Assembly (NCBI RefSeq): GCF_014651875.1
Contig: NZ_BMXS01000022.1
Span: 16,819 to 80,818, forward strand
From: Litchfieldella qijiaojingensis
Lineage (GTDB): Bacteria; Pseudomonadota; Gammaproteobacteria; Pseudomonadales; Halomonadaceae
Length of the DNA stretch: 64,000 bases
Direction of reading: 5' to 3'
In this document: piece by piece, positions 8,160 through 16,279 of the stretch
How positions within the stretch are numbered: position 1 is the first letter of the stretch
Layout of the letters: each line of letters opens with the position of its first letter
Program-made: the position numbers and the translations under genes
The notes under the pieces: model-generated
Database searches by the model: none
Seen by the model: the letters and a program-made list of their open reading frames with translations, nothing else
Told to the model about the DNA's origin: nothing

Positions 8160-11100
8160 TCACCACTTGCCATAGGTCCCCTCCTTGATCGCATCGTAGA
8201 GGTTGGCGGCAGTATGCTCTTCGCCCTCGTAGATCACCTTCTCGTCGCCCTTGAGTTCCAGGATCTCGCCATTTTCCAGTTCGAATACATAAATGGTGTT
8301 CTTGAGATCGTCCTCGCGCACCAGCACGCCCTGGAAGGCCTCGGGATTGAAGCGGAAGGTGGTGCAGCCCTTGAGCCGGCTGTCGTAGGCCTTCTGGTAA
8401 AGGTCCTTGAACTGCTCGAAGGGAAACTCGGTGGGCACGTTGACCGTCTTGGAGATCGCCGAATCGACCCACTTCTGGGCTGCTGCCTGGATCGCCACAT
8501 GCTGCTCCGGGGTCACCATGTCAGCGGTGACGAAGTAGTCCGGCAGGTCGCTCTCCACCGCATCGGCCGCCACGAAGTGGCGATAGGCCGCCAGCTCGAA
8601 GGACACCACCTCGACCTGAGCCTTGGTCTTCTTGCCCGCCTGGATGACGTTACGGAAATAGCGATTCGAGAATGACGGTTCGATGCCATTGGAGGCATTG
8701 TTGCCCAGCGACAGGCTGATGGTGCCGGTGGGCGCGATCGACGAGTGATGAGTGAAGCGCGCGCCGTGCTCGGCCAACGCCGCCACCAGTTCGGGCTCCA
8801 CCTCGGCGATCTGCTGCATGTAGCGGCTGTAGCGGGTATGCAGGATACGTCCGGGTACCTTGTCGCCGACCTCGTAGCCATCCTTCGCCAGTTCGGGGCA
8901 CTCGCGCAGCATCCTGGGCGTGATCTCGAATTCCTCGGCGAGTACCGGGGCCATGCCCTTCTCACGCGACAGTTCGAGCGCCTGCTTCCAGCCTTCGATG
9001 GCCAGCACCTTGCTCACCTCGTCGGTAAAGGCCAACGATTCCTTCGAGCCATAGGGGATCTTGAGCATGGCCAGGGTCGAACCCAGCCCTAGGAAGCCCA
9101 TGCCGTGGCGGCGCTTGGCTTCGAGCTCGCGGCGCTGACCAGGCAACGGCAGGCCGCTGATCTCGACCACGTTGTCGAGCATGCGGGTGAAAATCGCCAC
9201 CACCTTGCGATAGCGATCCCAATCAAAGCGCGGATTGTCGCTGAACGGCTCGATCACGAAGCGCGTCAGGTTCACTGAACCCAGCAGGCATGCGCCTTCC
9301 GGCGGTAACGGCTGTTCCCCGCATTGCCCGGTCACCAAGCCATTGAAAATGACGGAATTGTGATCGGCCTGCGTGGTATCGAAGACCGCCTCGCGGCCAA
9401 CAGGCGTGATCGACACAATGCGGGCCATGAAGGGCTGCGTCTTGCGTAGCACTTTATCCTTGGCCCACAGGCGATACTTCTCGTTCTTGTAGTCGAGAAG
9501 AAAACCGATATCGTCCATGAAACGCCCACGCGACTCACCGTCAATGATCAGCTCGAAGTCCGACTGGCACGCATACTGGCGACTGCCTCCCTTACCGTCG
9601 GGCAAGGTGCGCGAACCGGCCTTGCGCCGCTGATGAATACGGCAGAACACACCGAAATTGGCCAACAACGTCTGCACGTCCTTGAGTAGGCTCTCCTGAC
9701 TCGATGCCAGGCGAATCGAGCAACTTTGGCTCTTTCCTGAGACGTTGACGGTTCCATCCGCCTGGAAAAGTCCGCGCAGATAGCCTTTCACGCATGCTTC
9801 ACTGCCTCGCCACACTACCTCGGGCACCTTGAGCTTGGTATCGCGAGTGAAGCCGTAATGCTCGAGCAGACGCGCGAGGATGATGGAGCGAATGAAGACA
9901 TGTTGCCGATCGGCCACGGTCACGGGGGCCACTGCATAGAGACGTCCGTTCCTGGAGGCACTGGCGATCAGTTCGTTGACATGCGCTGACACCAACTTGG
10001 CAAGGGGTCGGTCCTCTCCCCAGAAATTGACTACGACCGCCTCATGGCCGCTGCCGCGATGGGTAAAGTGACCATCCCCCGTGATCAGTCCAAGTAACGT
10101 ACCGAGTCTTTCATCTCCTTGGTCGCCAAACTGCCCTTTGCCCGACTGCACCAACAAACGATCCCCCGGCTTCAGGTCCTTCAGCGCGATCTTGCCACGG
10201 TCGGTGTAGAAGTCATGCCATTCAGTGGCTTTGATTTCGTAGCCTTCCTGGGTCTGCACGCGGTAGACGTCAGCGGTCTTCGCCGTCATGAAGGCCGGCA
10301 CCGCAGGGCGAGTTTCGACTCCTTTGTCGCCGGTCTCAAGCGCTCGCTTGTCCACGGTGACTTCGAGATGGCTGCCCCGGGCATAGAGTTCGCCGATGGG
10401 CACCTGCCCATACTGGGTATGCAATCGAGTATCTGCCGTGACACAGGGGTTGGTCGCCCGGATCTCCTCGCAGAACCAGTTGTTGTTCAGACGGTTCACC
10501 TGGTCGATCAACACGAAGCCCGGTTCGGCGTAGTCGTAGGTGGAACGCATGATGGTGTTCCACAACTCGCGCGCCTTGACGGTCTTGACTACGCGACAGG
10601 CCACACGGCCCTCATCATCGACGCTGTAGCCTTCCTCGATCACCGGCCAGTCGCGGTAGATGAGATCCTCGGCGCGCACGTCATCCTTCTCGCCGGGATG
10701 CAGAGGGAAGGCCAGCGACCAATCCTCGTCATTACGCACCGCTTCCATGAATTCGTCGGTAATCAACAGACTGAGGTTGAACTGGCGCAAGCGACCGGGT
10801 TCGCGCTTGGCCTCGATGAACGCCTCGACGTCCGGGTGACCGACATCGAAGGTGGCCATCTGCGCACCGCGACGCCCACCGGCCGAGGCCACCGTGAAGC
10901 ACATCTTGTCGTAGATATCCATGAACGCCAGCGGACCGTTGGTACCGGCGCCGGCACCGAACACGAAGGCGCCCTTGTGGCGCAGGGTGGAGAACTCGTA
11001 ACCGATGCCACAGCCCGCCTTGAGCGTCATTCCGGCGTCCACCACCGAGCCCAGGATGTCCTGCATGGAGTCACGGATGGTACGCGACACCGTGCAATTG

Positions 11101-11393
11101 ATCAGGCTCACCGACGGCTTGTAGTCGTCGGCTCCAGCGTTGGAGAGGATCCGCCCGGCCGGGATGGCGCCATTTTCCAGTGCCCAGCGGAACTTGGGCA
11201 GCCAGGCATCTGCCTGCTCGCCCTCGACCGCGGCCAGGGCCTGCGCCACGCGCTCGAAGGTGGCGTGAAAATCCTTGTCCACCGGCCGCCCATGCCGGTC
11301 CTTAAGCCGGTACTTGGCATCCCAGATATCACGCGATGGCGCCTGCACCGGAACCTCGTTGGATGTCTTGGCAGCCTTGGCGGAAGTGCTCAT
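8160..11393 (-). CDS. nrdJa: Class II (adenosylcobalamin-dependent) ribonucleotide reductase NrdJa, intein-containing
   Basis: A precursor of 1077 residues from ATG 11393, chosen because GGAG stands 9 bases upstream; a GTG at 11417 would add 8 residues. It makes deoxyribonucleotides independently of oxygen. The N-terminal extein has SLINCTVSRT, with the first redox cysteine, and GCGIGYEFS. A 374-residue intein (residues 317-690) interrupts the motif NP/CGEQPLPP. The mature protein would be about 703 residues. Cys691 right after the intein should be the thiyl-radical cysteine, and the cysteine in EGACLLGS the second of the redox pair. Later segments SIAPTGTISL and NGIEPSF are typical NrdJ. NrdR-type boxes lie upstream; nrdJb follows. 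Confidence 0.93.
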   Translation of the reverse strand: MSTSAKAAKTSNEVPVQAPSRDIWDAKYRLKDRHGRPVDKDFHATFERVAQALAAVEGEQADAWLPKFRWALENGAIPAGRILSNAGADDYKPSVSLINCTVSRTIRDSMQDILGSVVDAGMTLKAGCGIGYEFSTLRHKGAFVFGAGAGTNGPLAFMDIYDKMCFTVASAGGRRGAQMATFDVGHPDVEAFIEAKREPGRLRQFNLSLLITDEFMEAVRNDEDWSLAFPLHPGEKDDVRAEDLIYRDWPVIEEGYSVDDEGRVACRVVKTVKARELWNTIMRSTYDYAEPGFVLIDQVNRLNNNWFCEEIRATNPCVTADTRLHTQYGQVPIGELYARGSHLEVTVDKRALETGDKGVETRPAVPAFMTAKTADVYRVQTQEGYEIKATEWHDFYTDRGKIALKDLKPGDRLLVQSGKGQFGDQGDERLGTLLGLITGDGHFTHRGSGHEAVVVNFWGEDRPLAKLVSAHVNELIASASRNGRLYAVAPVTVADRQHVFIRSIILARLLEHYGFTRDTKLKVPEVVWRGSEACVKGYLRGLFQADGTVNVSGKSQSCSIRLASSQESLLKDVQTLLANFGVFCRIHQRRKAGSRTLPDGKGGSRQYACQSDFELIIDGESRGRFMDDIGFLLDYKNEKYRLWAKDKVLRKTQPFMARIVSITPVGREAVFDTTQADHNSVIFNGLVTGQCGEQPLPPEGACLLGSVNLTRFVIEPFSDNPRFDWDRYRKVVAIFTRMLDNVVEISGLPLPGQRRELEAKRRHGMGFLGLGSTLAMLKIPYGSKESLAFTDEVSKVLAIEGWKQALELSREKGMAPVLAEEFEITPRMLRECPELAKDGYEVGDKVPGRILHTRYSRYMQQIAEVEPELVAALAEHGARFTHHSSIAPTGTISLSLGNNASNGIEPSFSNRYFRNVIQAGKKTKAQVEVVSFELAAYRHFVAADAVESDLPDYFVTADMVTPEQHVAIQAAAQKWVDSAISKTVNVPTEFPFEQFKDLYQKAYDSRLKGCTTFRFNPEAFQGVLVREDDLKNTIYVFELENGEILELKGDEKVIYEGEEHTAANLYDAIKEGTYGKW
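9324..10445 (-). other. Intein with LAGLIDADG homing endonuclease in NrdJa
   Basis: The coding sequence for 374 residues splits NP from CGEQ. Block A starts CVTADTRLHTQYG, with Cys1. Block B is ATEWHDFYT, with the T..H pair. The endonuclease motifs are LGTLLGLITGDG and LRGLFQADG, each keeping its acidic residue. The C-terminus reads ADHNSVIFNGLVTGQ before Cys+1, so the last residue is Gln instead of Asn and the penultimate residue is Gly instead of His. Splicing-competent inteins with C-terminal Gln are known, so this one may still splice. Confidence 0.92.
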
Positions 11394-11544
11394 GTAAGCG
11401 GTCTCCGAAAGATCCACGGAATGTTCGGCAATCAGGGATTACGGCGCGTCAATGCCTCCTGGCTGAATGCTCCATCCTAGACATCATGACAGCGGCGCGC
11501 CCTGATATACGTCAAGCCTAGGTAAGTTTCGACATCGGACGCTT

Positions 11545-11591
11545 CTACTATATATAGATTAATTATTGTCACACCACACAAGATATGCCAA
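11545..11591 (-). promoter_or_regulatory. Candidate NrdR box pair upstream of nrdJa
   Basis: CTACTATATATAGATT at 11545-11560 matches the NrdR consensus ACACWATATATWGTGT at 12 of 16 positions. ACACAAGATATGCCAA at 11576-11591 matches at 9 of 16. The two start 31 bases apart, the in-phase spacing typical of NrdR box pairs in ribonucleotide reductase promoters. They lie about 150-200 bases upstream of the nrdJa start, in the gap between hemN and nrdJa. The second box is weak. Confidence 0.55.
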
Positions 11592-11657
11592 AAATCGACT
11601 CAATAGCAGCAATCACTTTCGACACTGCCGATCTCTTGGCCGTGTCGTCCAGTTCGT

Positions 11658-13097
11658 CTACACCGTGCGCGAGAAGCGCTGCTGGCCGGGGGTCAGGTAG
11701 GCATCGAAGGCCATCGCCAGGTTGCGCATCATCAAACGGCCGGCGGGGAGCACCGTCAGGGTGTTGTCGCGCAGCTCGATCAGACCGTCAGTGCGGGGCT
11801 CAGTCAGCTTATCCAGGGCCTCGGCGAAGTAGTCGCGGAAGACGATGCCGTGACGCGCCTCGATGGTGGCGAAATCGATATGCCCGTGGCACATCAGTTC
11901 ATTGATCACATCGCGACGCAGACGATCGTCGTCATTCAGGCGATAACCGCGCATCACCGCTAACCGGCCGCTTTCCAGGCGTGCTTGGTACTCGGCAGTG
12001 TCCTTGACGTTCTGACTGTAGGTATCGCCGACCTTGCCAATGGCAGTGATGCCGAGGCCGATCAGGTCGCAGTCGGCATGGGTGGAATAGCCCTGGAAGT
12101 TGCGCTGCAAGGTGCCGTTATCGCGCGCCAGGCTGAGTTCGTCCTCGGGCAGTGCGAAGTGGTCCATACCGATGTAGACGTAACCGGCATCGGAAAGCCG
12201 TTTGATAGTCAGTTCCAGCAGTTCCAGCTTGCGCTCCGGCGGGGGCATGTCCTCGCGGCGGATCAGCCGCTGGGCCTTGAACAGCTCCGGCAGGTGGGCA
12301 TAGCTGTAGGCGGCGATGCGATCCGGGCGCAGCGAGATGATCTTGTCCAGGGTGGCATCGAAGCTAGCCACCGTCTGCAGCGGCAGGCCGTAGATCAGAT
12401 CGACGCTGACCGAGTCGAAACCGGCCTCGCGGGCCGCCGCCACCAGCGCCACCACCTGCTCCTCGCTCTGCACGCGATTGACCGCGCGTTGCACGTCGGG
12501 GTCGAAATCCTGCACTCCGAAGCTCAGACGGTTGAAGCCCAGCTCACGTAGTTCATGGATCTGTTCCGGCGTCACGGTGCGCGGATCGACCTCCAGCGAG
12601 AACTCGCGTTCTTCCGGCGGGGCAAAGTGAAAAGCCGTGTCCAGCGCGGCCATCAATTCACCTAGCTGGGCATTGCTCAGGTAGGTGGGCGTCCCTCCCC
12701 CCAGGTGCAACTGGGTCATGCGCCGCGTGTCGCCAAACAGCGCTCCCTGCACCTCGATCTCGCGCTTGAGCCAATCGAGATACTCGGCGGCGCGTTCGGT
12801 GTTGTGAGTGATGATCTTGTTGCAGGCGCAGTAGTAGCAGAGGCTCCGGCAGAACGGGATGTGCACGTAGACCGACAACGGTTTGGGATTCGCTGCTTGG
12901 TTGCTGCGTTCCGCGGCAGCGCGGTAGTCGTCCTCGGCGAAGGCCGCATGGAACTGCGGCACAGTGGGATAGGACGTGTATCGGGGCCCCGGGCGGTCGT
13001 ACTTCTCGACCAGAGGGCGATTGAACAGCAGATCGTATGACATGACGGAAACGGCCTCTTGAACGGAGAGCGGCTTATCCATGGGACGCCGCTGCAT
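11658..13097 (-). CDS. hemN: Oxygen-independent coproporphyrinogen III oxidase
   Basis: A radical-SAM enzyme of haem synthesis, 479 residues from 13097 or 461 from the in-frame ATG at 13043. The latter agrees better with the family N-terminus (LFNRPLVEKYDRPGPRYTSYPT) but has a weak ribosome site. The iron-sulfur motif is PFCRSLCYYCACNK, followed by LHLGGGTPTYL, FSLEVDPRTVT and RLSFGVQDFDPDVQRAVNR. The C-terminal GYSTHADCDLIGLG and YRLND segments are HemN-like. It works without oxygen, replacing HemF. An FNR-type site lies 87-141 bases upstream, matching the anaerobic control usual for hemN. Confidence 0.95.
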   Translation of the reverse strand: MQRRPMDKPLSVQEAVSVMSYDLLFNRPLVEKYDRPGPRYTSYPTVPQFHAAFAEDDYRAAAERSNQAANPKPLSVYVHIPFCRSLCYYCACNKIITHNTERAAEYLDWLKREIEVQGALFGDTRRMTQLHLGGGTPTYLSNAQLGELMAALDTAFHFAPPEEREFSLEVDPRTVTPEQIHELRELGFNRLSFGVQDFDPDVQRAVNRVQSEEQVVALVAAAREAGFDSVSVDLIYGLPLQTVASFDATLDKIISLRPDRIAAYSYAHLPELFKAQRLIRREDMPPPERKLELLELTIKRLSDAGYVYIGMDHFALPEDELSLARDNGTLQRNFQGYSTHADCDLIGLGITAIGKVGDTYSQNVKDTAEYQARLESGRLAVMRGYRLNDDDRLRRDVINELMCHGHIDFATIEARHGIVFRDYFAEALDKLTEPRTDGLIELRDNTLTVLPAGRLMMRNLAMAFDAYLTPGQQRFSRTV

Positions 13098-13183
13098 GTT
13101 CTCAGTATGCCAGTCGGGATCACGCCGGTCGGTACCCGTTAAGAGGTAATTGGCGGCGCCAAAGGGGTATCCATTCCCATCTC

Positions 13184-13197
13184 ATGATCCAGGTCAA
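13184..13197. promoter_or_regulatory. FNR/ANR-type binding site
   Basis: ATGATCCAGGTCAA (TTGACCTGGATCAT on the other strand) matches TTGAT-N4-ATCAA at 8 of 10 fixed positions. It lies between hemN (leftward) and a possible rightward transcript. On the plus strand, centred at -41.5, it would place a -10 element exactly at CATGAT (13220-13225) and a start near 13232. On the hemN side no good -10 is seen at that spacing, but hemN is a usual FNR/ANR target. Confidence 0.6.
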
Positions 13198-13231
13198 TTT
13201 TGGCAACCGGAACCATTAGCATGATGGCTCC

Positions 13232-13354
13232 CAAGCAGCCTAGCCGCTCGAAAGAATCGATCATGGAGCAGGAAGGCGAACAGGAGGGTGAAGTCTCGGC
13301 CTGACCCACACTCCCGGTCTCCGCCACATGCAGCGGGGACCGGGAGATTTTTTT
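13232..13354 (+). ncRNA. Candidate FNR-controlled small RNA
   Basis: No plus-strand gene precedes the strong rho-independent terminator at 13311-13354, and an FNR-type site with a correctly spaced -10 lies 40 bases before 13232. Together they predict a transcript of about 120 bases. A 27-codon frame (13221-13304, MMAPKQPSRSKES...) overlaps the region but begins upstream of the predicted start and lacks a good ribosome site, so a non-coding RNA is preferred. The layout resembles that of FnrS or PhrS; no sequence homology is claimed. Confidence 0.35.
13311..13354 (+). terminator. Rho-independent terminator
   Basis: CTCCCGGTC pairs with GACCGGGAG, extended inside by CCGC/GCGG, with an 8-base loop, then GA and ATTTTTTT-type U-tract at 13347-13354. 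It points rightward although no rightward gene lies upstream for about 6 kb, which implies an unannotated transcript. Confidence 0.75.
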
Positions 13355-13376
13355 GACAGGTAGCATTAATATCCAC

Positions 13377-13540
13377 ATAGGAAACGCTGAAGAAATCGAC
13401 GAGCGGCATCAAGCACAAGGCGCCCGGAGCACAGGAACCGGAGCCTAGGGGGTATAGGTGAGGATTCCGACCGGGCTGGCGCACCAGCACCGCGCAACGC
13501 AGTGATTGGGTCGCGCAGGCATTTATTCAGTGTTTCCCAT
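13377..13540. repeat. Palindromic intergenic repeat, copy C (about 164 bp)
   Basis: The ends ATAGGAAACGCTGAA and TTCAGTGTTTCCCAT are inverted repeats. The centre AGGAACCGGAGCC...GGTGAGGATTCCGA corresponds to AGGAACCGGAGTT...TGAGGCTTTCGA of copy B at 29503-29646. The gap between hemN and the YbaN-like gene (about 485 bases) holds the FNR site, the candidate small RNA with its terminator and this repeat; no protein gene is supported there. Confidence 0.65.
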
Positions 13541-13582
13541 AGGTTATATCTAATAGGATGTTCAGCCCGTTCCGAGGTTGCC

Positions 13583-13966
13583 ATGAGAATGCTTTCGAAT
13601 GTGGCCTATCGTAGCCTCGCCTATGGGTGCATCGCCCTGGGTGCCGCGGGACTCGTGCTGCCACTGGTGCCGACCACCCCCTTCCTGCTGATCGCCGCCT
13701 GGGCAGCTCCCAAGGGTTCACCGCGCTTGGCTCACTGGCTACGGGAGCACCCGCGTTTCGGTCCGGTGCTGCATGCCTGGCGACACGGGCGCGCCGTTCC
13801 ACGCCGCGCCAAATGGCTAGCCGCCTTGCTGCTGGCCACGAGTTGGGGGATGCTGTGGCTGATCGGCTCACCGTTACCAGTCCTGGCCCTTACCGGCGGG
13901 TTGTTCCTGCTGGTGGGCGGTTTCGTGTTGACTCGCCCCGATGCCGGTCCGCGCGCCCCATCCTGA
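13583..13966 (+). CDS. YbaN/DUF454 family inner-membrane protein
   Basis: A 127-residue membrane protein. The DUF454 signature is clear: RSLAYGCIALGAAGLVLPLVPTTPFLLIAAW, then SPRLAHWLREHPRFGPVLHAWR, then RAKWLA. A membrane hairpin at about 10-40 and a second one at about 80-115 are visible. The function of the family is unknown. CCGAGG precedes the ATG. It lies 24 bases before nsrR on the same strand, so the two are probably co-transcribed; genes for DUF454 proteins are often seen near nitric-oxide or iron-sulfur regulators. Confidence 0.85.
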   Translation: MRMLSNVAYRSLAYGCIALGAAGLVLPLVPTTPFLLIAAWAAPKGSPRLAHWLREHPRFGPVLHAWRHGRAVPRRAKWLAALLLATSWGMLWLIGSPLPVLALTGGLFLLVGGFVLTRPDAGPRAPS

Positions 13967-13990
13967 ATATCGAAAAAGAGCCTGTTTTCC

Positions 13991-14446
13991 ATGCACATCA
14001 CACGCTATACCGACTACTCGCTGCGCGTGCTGATCTTCGTCGCCCTCAAGGGAGAACAGCGCTCGACCATTACCGAGATCGCCGAACGCTTCCATATCTC
14101 TCGCAACCACCTCATGAAGGTGGTCCACGAACTCAGCCAGAAGGGTTATCTCACTGCCATCCGCGGCAAGCACGGAGGCCTGCTGCTGAACCGCCCAGCC
14201 GAAGAGATCTGCCTCGGCACCCTGGTACGCGACACCGAACGCGACCTGGAACTGGTGGAATGCTTCGGCGATCGCAACCAATGCGTGATCACACCGGCCT
14301 GCCAGCTCAAGTCGGTCCTCGGCGAAGCACTGGAAGCCTTCTTCGGCGTGCTCGACCGCTACACTCTCGCTGATATTCTGGGCCCCCACTCCCCGGAACT
14401 GATCCGGCTACTGCAATTGGATGCCGCTACTTCTGCCTCTCGCTAG
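13991..14446 (+). CDS. nsrR: Rrf2-family nitric-oxide-sensing repressor NsrR
   Basis: A 151-residue Rrf2 protein. The N-terminal winged helix (MHITRYTDYSLRVLIFVAL; ITEIAERFHISRNHLMKVVHELSQKGYL; RGKHGGLLL) is close to NsrR. The three cluster cysteines lie in ECFGDRNQCVITPACQL: Cys91, Cys98 and Cys104. NsrR binds an iron-sulfur cluster that is destroyed by nitric oxide, releasing repression of detoxification genes. Targets such as hmp or ytfE are not in the window. IscR or RirA are alternatives, but the spacing after TPAC favours NsrR. Confidence 0.88.
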   Translation: MHITRYTDYSLRVLIFVALKGEQRSTITEIAERFHISRNHLMKVVHELSQKGYLTAIRGKHGGLLLNRPAEEICLGTLVRDTERDLELVECFGDRNQCVITPACQLKSVLGEALEAFFGVLDRYTLADILGPHSPELIRLLQLDAATSASR

Positions 14447-14525
14447 CGGCAATGGTGCCAGACAGTCACTTCACTGCCATTCAGGTATTAGCCGTTGGAT
14501 TTACCTTACCTTTCACGCAAATATC

Positions 14526-14544
14526 AAAAAGCCCCGCACGGGGC
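14526..14544 (-). terminator. Rho-independent terminator of the secreted-protein gene
   Basis: Read on the minus strand, GCCCCG pairs with CGGGGC across a two-base loop and is followed by TTTTT. It lies 40 bases beyond the stop of the gene at 14585-15136 and between it and the convergent nsrR. Confidence 0.7.
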
Positions 14545-14584
14545 GGGGCAACGACTTCAGGACGTTCTCGTATAAGGTTTCGCG

Positions 14585-15136
14585 CTAGCTCGCGGGATGA
14601 AACGGGAAGGAAGAGTGGTGAAGATCGATGCGCAGATTTCCATCCTCATCCTTGAAATAGCCAAGGGTATATTCCGCCTCCGTTTCCTCACCGGTATTGG
14701 CATCGGTGAAGTAATAATGCCCCATTGCGAGTGCGGAATCCTCGTCAATGATGATGCCGGCATTATCGAATCTTACGTGACTCCACGGCTGAATGGCGAA
14801 GCCATGATCCTCGGGAACGATCCCAGTCACGAAGTAGGATACGGCCTCATCCTCCGACAAACGGAATGGCTCTTCCGATGCCTTGGTGGGCTTGAACAAC
14901 ACGATTCCTTCATCATAACCGTAGAGATCATCGACGGTTTCTTCTGCCAGTGCCTTATAGTCCCCATGAGAGGTATATGCCTCGCCGATAGCGACGATGG
15001 CATCCCCCCAGGCTTCCTGGGCCTTGATGACATCCTCTGTGGTAATCTCCCTGTCTTCCTCGGCATTCGCCAGGCCCGCGCCAGAAAAGAGAAGTGCGGT
15101 CATTGCCAGAGCAGGAAGCAGATTTTTCACCTTCAT
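14585..15136 (-). CDS. Secreted NTF2/SnoaL-like protein
   Basis: A 183-residue protein from ATG 15136, with GAGG upstream. It has a classic signal peptide (MKVKNLLPALAMTALLFSG...LANA, cleavage about residue 25). The mature part (ITTEDVIKAQEAWGDAIVAIG, GIVLFKPTKA, VSYFVTG, GFAIQPWSHVRF, LAMGHYYFT, DLHHSSFPF) resembles a periplasmic SnoaL/NTF2-fold family that databases sometimes mislabel as phosphoribosyl-AMP cyclohydrolase; no HisI motif is present. Function unknown. It is monocistronic and acidic, as expected for a secreted protein of a halotolerant organism. Confidence 0.75.
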   Translation of the reverse strand: MKVKNLLPALAMTALLFSGAGLANAEEDREITTEDVIKAQEAWGDAIVAIGEAYTSHGDYKALAEETVDDLYGYDEGIVLFKPTKASEEPFRLSEDEAVSYFVTGIVPEDHGFAIQPWSHVRFDNAGIIIDEDSALAMGHYYFTDANTGEETEAEYTLGYFKDEDGNLRIDLHHSSFPFHPAS

Positions 15137-15309
15137 CTTTTTTACCTCGTCTTGATCAAGACAAATCAGGGGATTTTTCATCGGGAATTCGAATGGCGAT
15201 GAAGTCCCGATAACCATCCGATGCTTGCGACGAGGATTAGTTCATTCGAATTTAGCGTTGTGCGTCACTCTGCCGCACCTCTCGCGGAAAAATCAGGAAC
15301 CTAGGAAGG

Positions 15310-15337
15310 AAAAGGGCCCGCGATTTCTCGCGGGCCC
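15310..15337 (-). terminator. Rho-independent terminator
   Basis: On the minus strand GGGCCCGCGA pairs with TCGCGGGCCC across a four-base loop, followed by TTTT. It serves the small gene at 15400-15738. The same stem recurs after the tRNA gene at 18836-18864. Confidence 0.7.
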
Positions 15338-15399
15338 TCGATGTCTGACGCCGATAAATAAGATCTGTTTCAGCGCCTCGCAATCAGACAAACCAGCAC

Positions 15400-15738
15400 C
15401 TAGCCGGCAGCCGCCTCCGCCCGGAAGTACTCCCGTGCATGGTGATACAGAATCCCGGCATACCCGTTGCGCTGCATGATCTTGAGGATCTTCGCGGGGT
15501 TGCCGTCATCAAGAGCCTTATGCAATTTCGCCCGCTGCTCGGCATCGAGGGCTTCATACCAGTAGTACGGCTCGCCTTGCGCGTCGCCATCCTCGGCCCT
15601 GCGCACCAGGTCCATTTCTATGCGACCGCCATGTCGATACAGGATATCGTAGCCCTCCTGCAGGTGTGCCGTCGGCACATCGCACGGCTTTTCAAGGACT
15701 TCCAGCACGTTGTAATAGTAATAGCTCAGCGGTTGCAT
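15400..15738 (-). CDS. Hypothetical protein
   Basis: A 112-residue protein with no family I recognise. It starts MQPLSYYYYNVLEVLEKPCDV, contains GYDILYRHGGRIEMDLVRR and ends NGYAGILYHHAREYFRAEAAAG. It is probably soluble: no signal peptide or membrane span is seen. The start is well supported by GGAGGAGCC directly before the ATG, and a terminator lies 60 bases after the stop, so it looks like a real single-gene unit. Confidence 0.6.
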   Translation of the reverse strand: MQPLSYYYYNVLEVLEKPCDVPTAHLQEGYDILYRHGGRIEMDLVRRAEDGDAQGEPYYWYEALDAEQRAKLHKALDDGNPAKILKIMQRNGYAGILYHHAREYFRAEAAAG

Positions 15739-16279
15739 ATGGCTCCTCCAGCGGTATGCCGTTGCCCATCCTTCGCTCTGTGGTTGCTCCATTTCCCCAT
15801 GTTGCCTGAGACATGGCGGCTAGCTCAATTGAAAAGATGTACATCATCCAAGCCCGTACCATGCATTGAACTGGCTCCGGCCGCACAGGAACGAACCGAT
15901 GCCACGCCACTCGACCTGCCCCGCTCCCAGTCACGCCTCGGCTGGCCCGAGGATACCGGGTGGTGAGCCAGGGGCAAGGGCCTATGCGACCAGGGAAGCG
16001 GTAGATCAAAATGACTGGTGCAGGTCAGCTACCGGCTACGTCCTGCCACAGAAGCAAGAACGAAGCCCCCTGTTGGAGCTGCTTTAGCTGCGATGGGAGT
16101 CGGGGATGACTATTTATGTGGCAGGTTATCTCAGGAGATGCAAAAGGAGACGCAAGCTAATTAAGAAGACCCTGGTAGGCGACAGTCGGGCAAAAGCGGA
16201 CCTTCAGCGTAAGCTGTTAGGCGGCACCTGTCTCATTCTCATCGGGATTGAAAGCCAGACGGCTTGGCTGACACCACCC
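15739..16279. other. Gap without a supported gene
   Basis: Frames in these 540 bases have no family resemblance or ribosome sites. The segment contains a degenerate REP-like element at 16071-16097 and an attC-like half site, GTTAGGC at 16216-16222, just beyond the orphan gene that ends at 16280. An open plus-strand frame at 16106-16543 runs antisense to that gene and is not accepted. Confidence 0.5.
16071..16097 (+). repeat. REP-like element, degenerate
   Basis: TGTTGGAGCTGCTTTAGCTGCGAT followed by GGG resembles the Pseudomonas-type REP sequence TGTAGGAGCGGCTTTAGCCGCGA. A better copy in the opposite orientation stands at 17538-17561, so the pair brackets the toxin-antitoxin islet. Confidence 0.5.

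Noticed and set aside
10119..11480. 453-codon open frame on the plus strand opposite nrdJa
   Set aside because: It mirrors the coding strand of a highly conserved enzyme, has no ribosome site or family resemblance, and is a common by-product of GC-rich codon use.
13139..13378. 79-codon minus-strand frame in the hemN upstream region
   Set aside because: It overlaps the FNR site and terminator hairpin and has no recognisable sequence; regulatory signals explain the region better.
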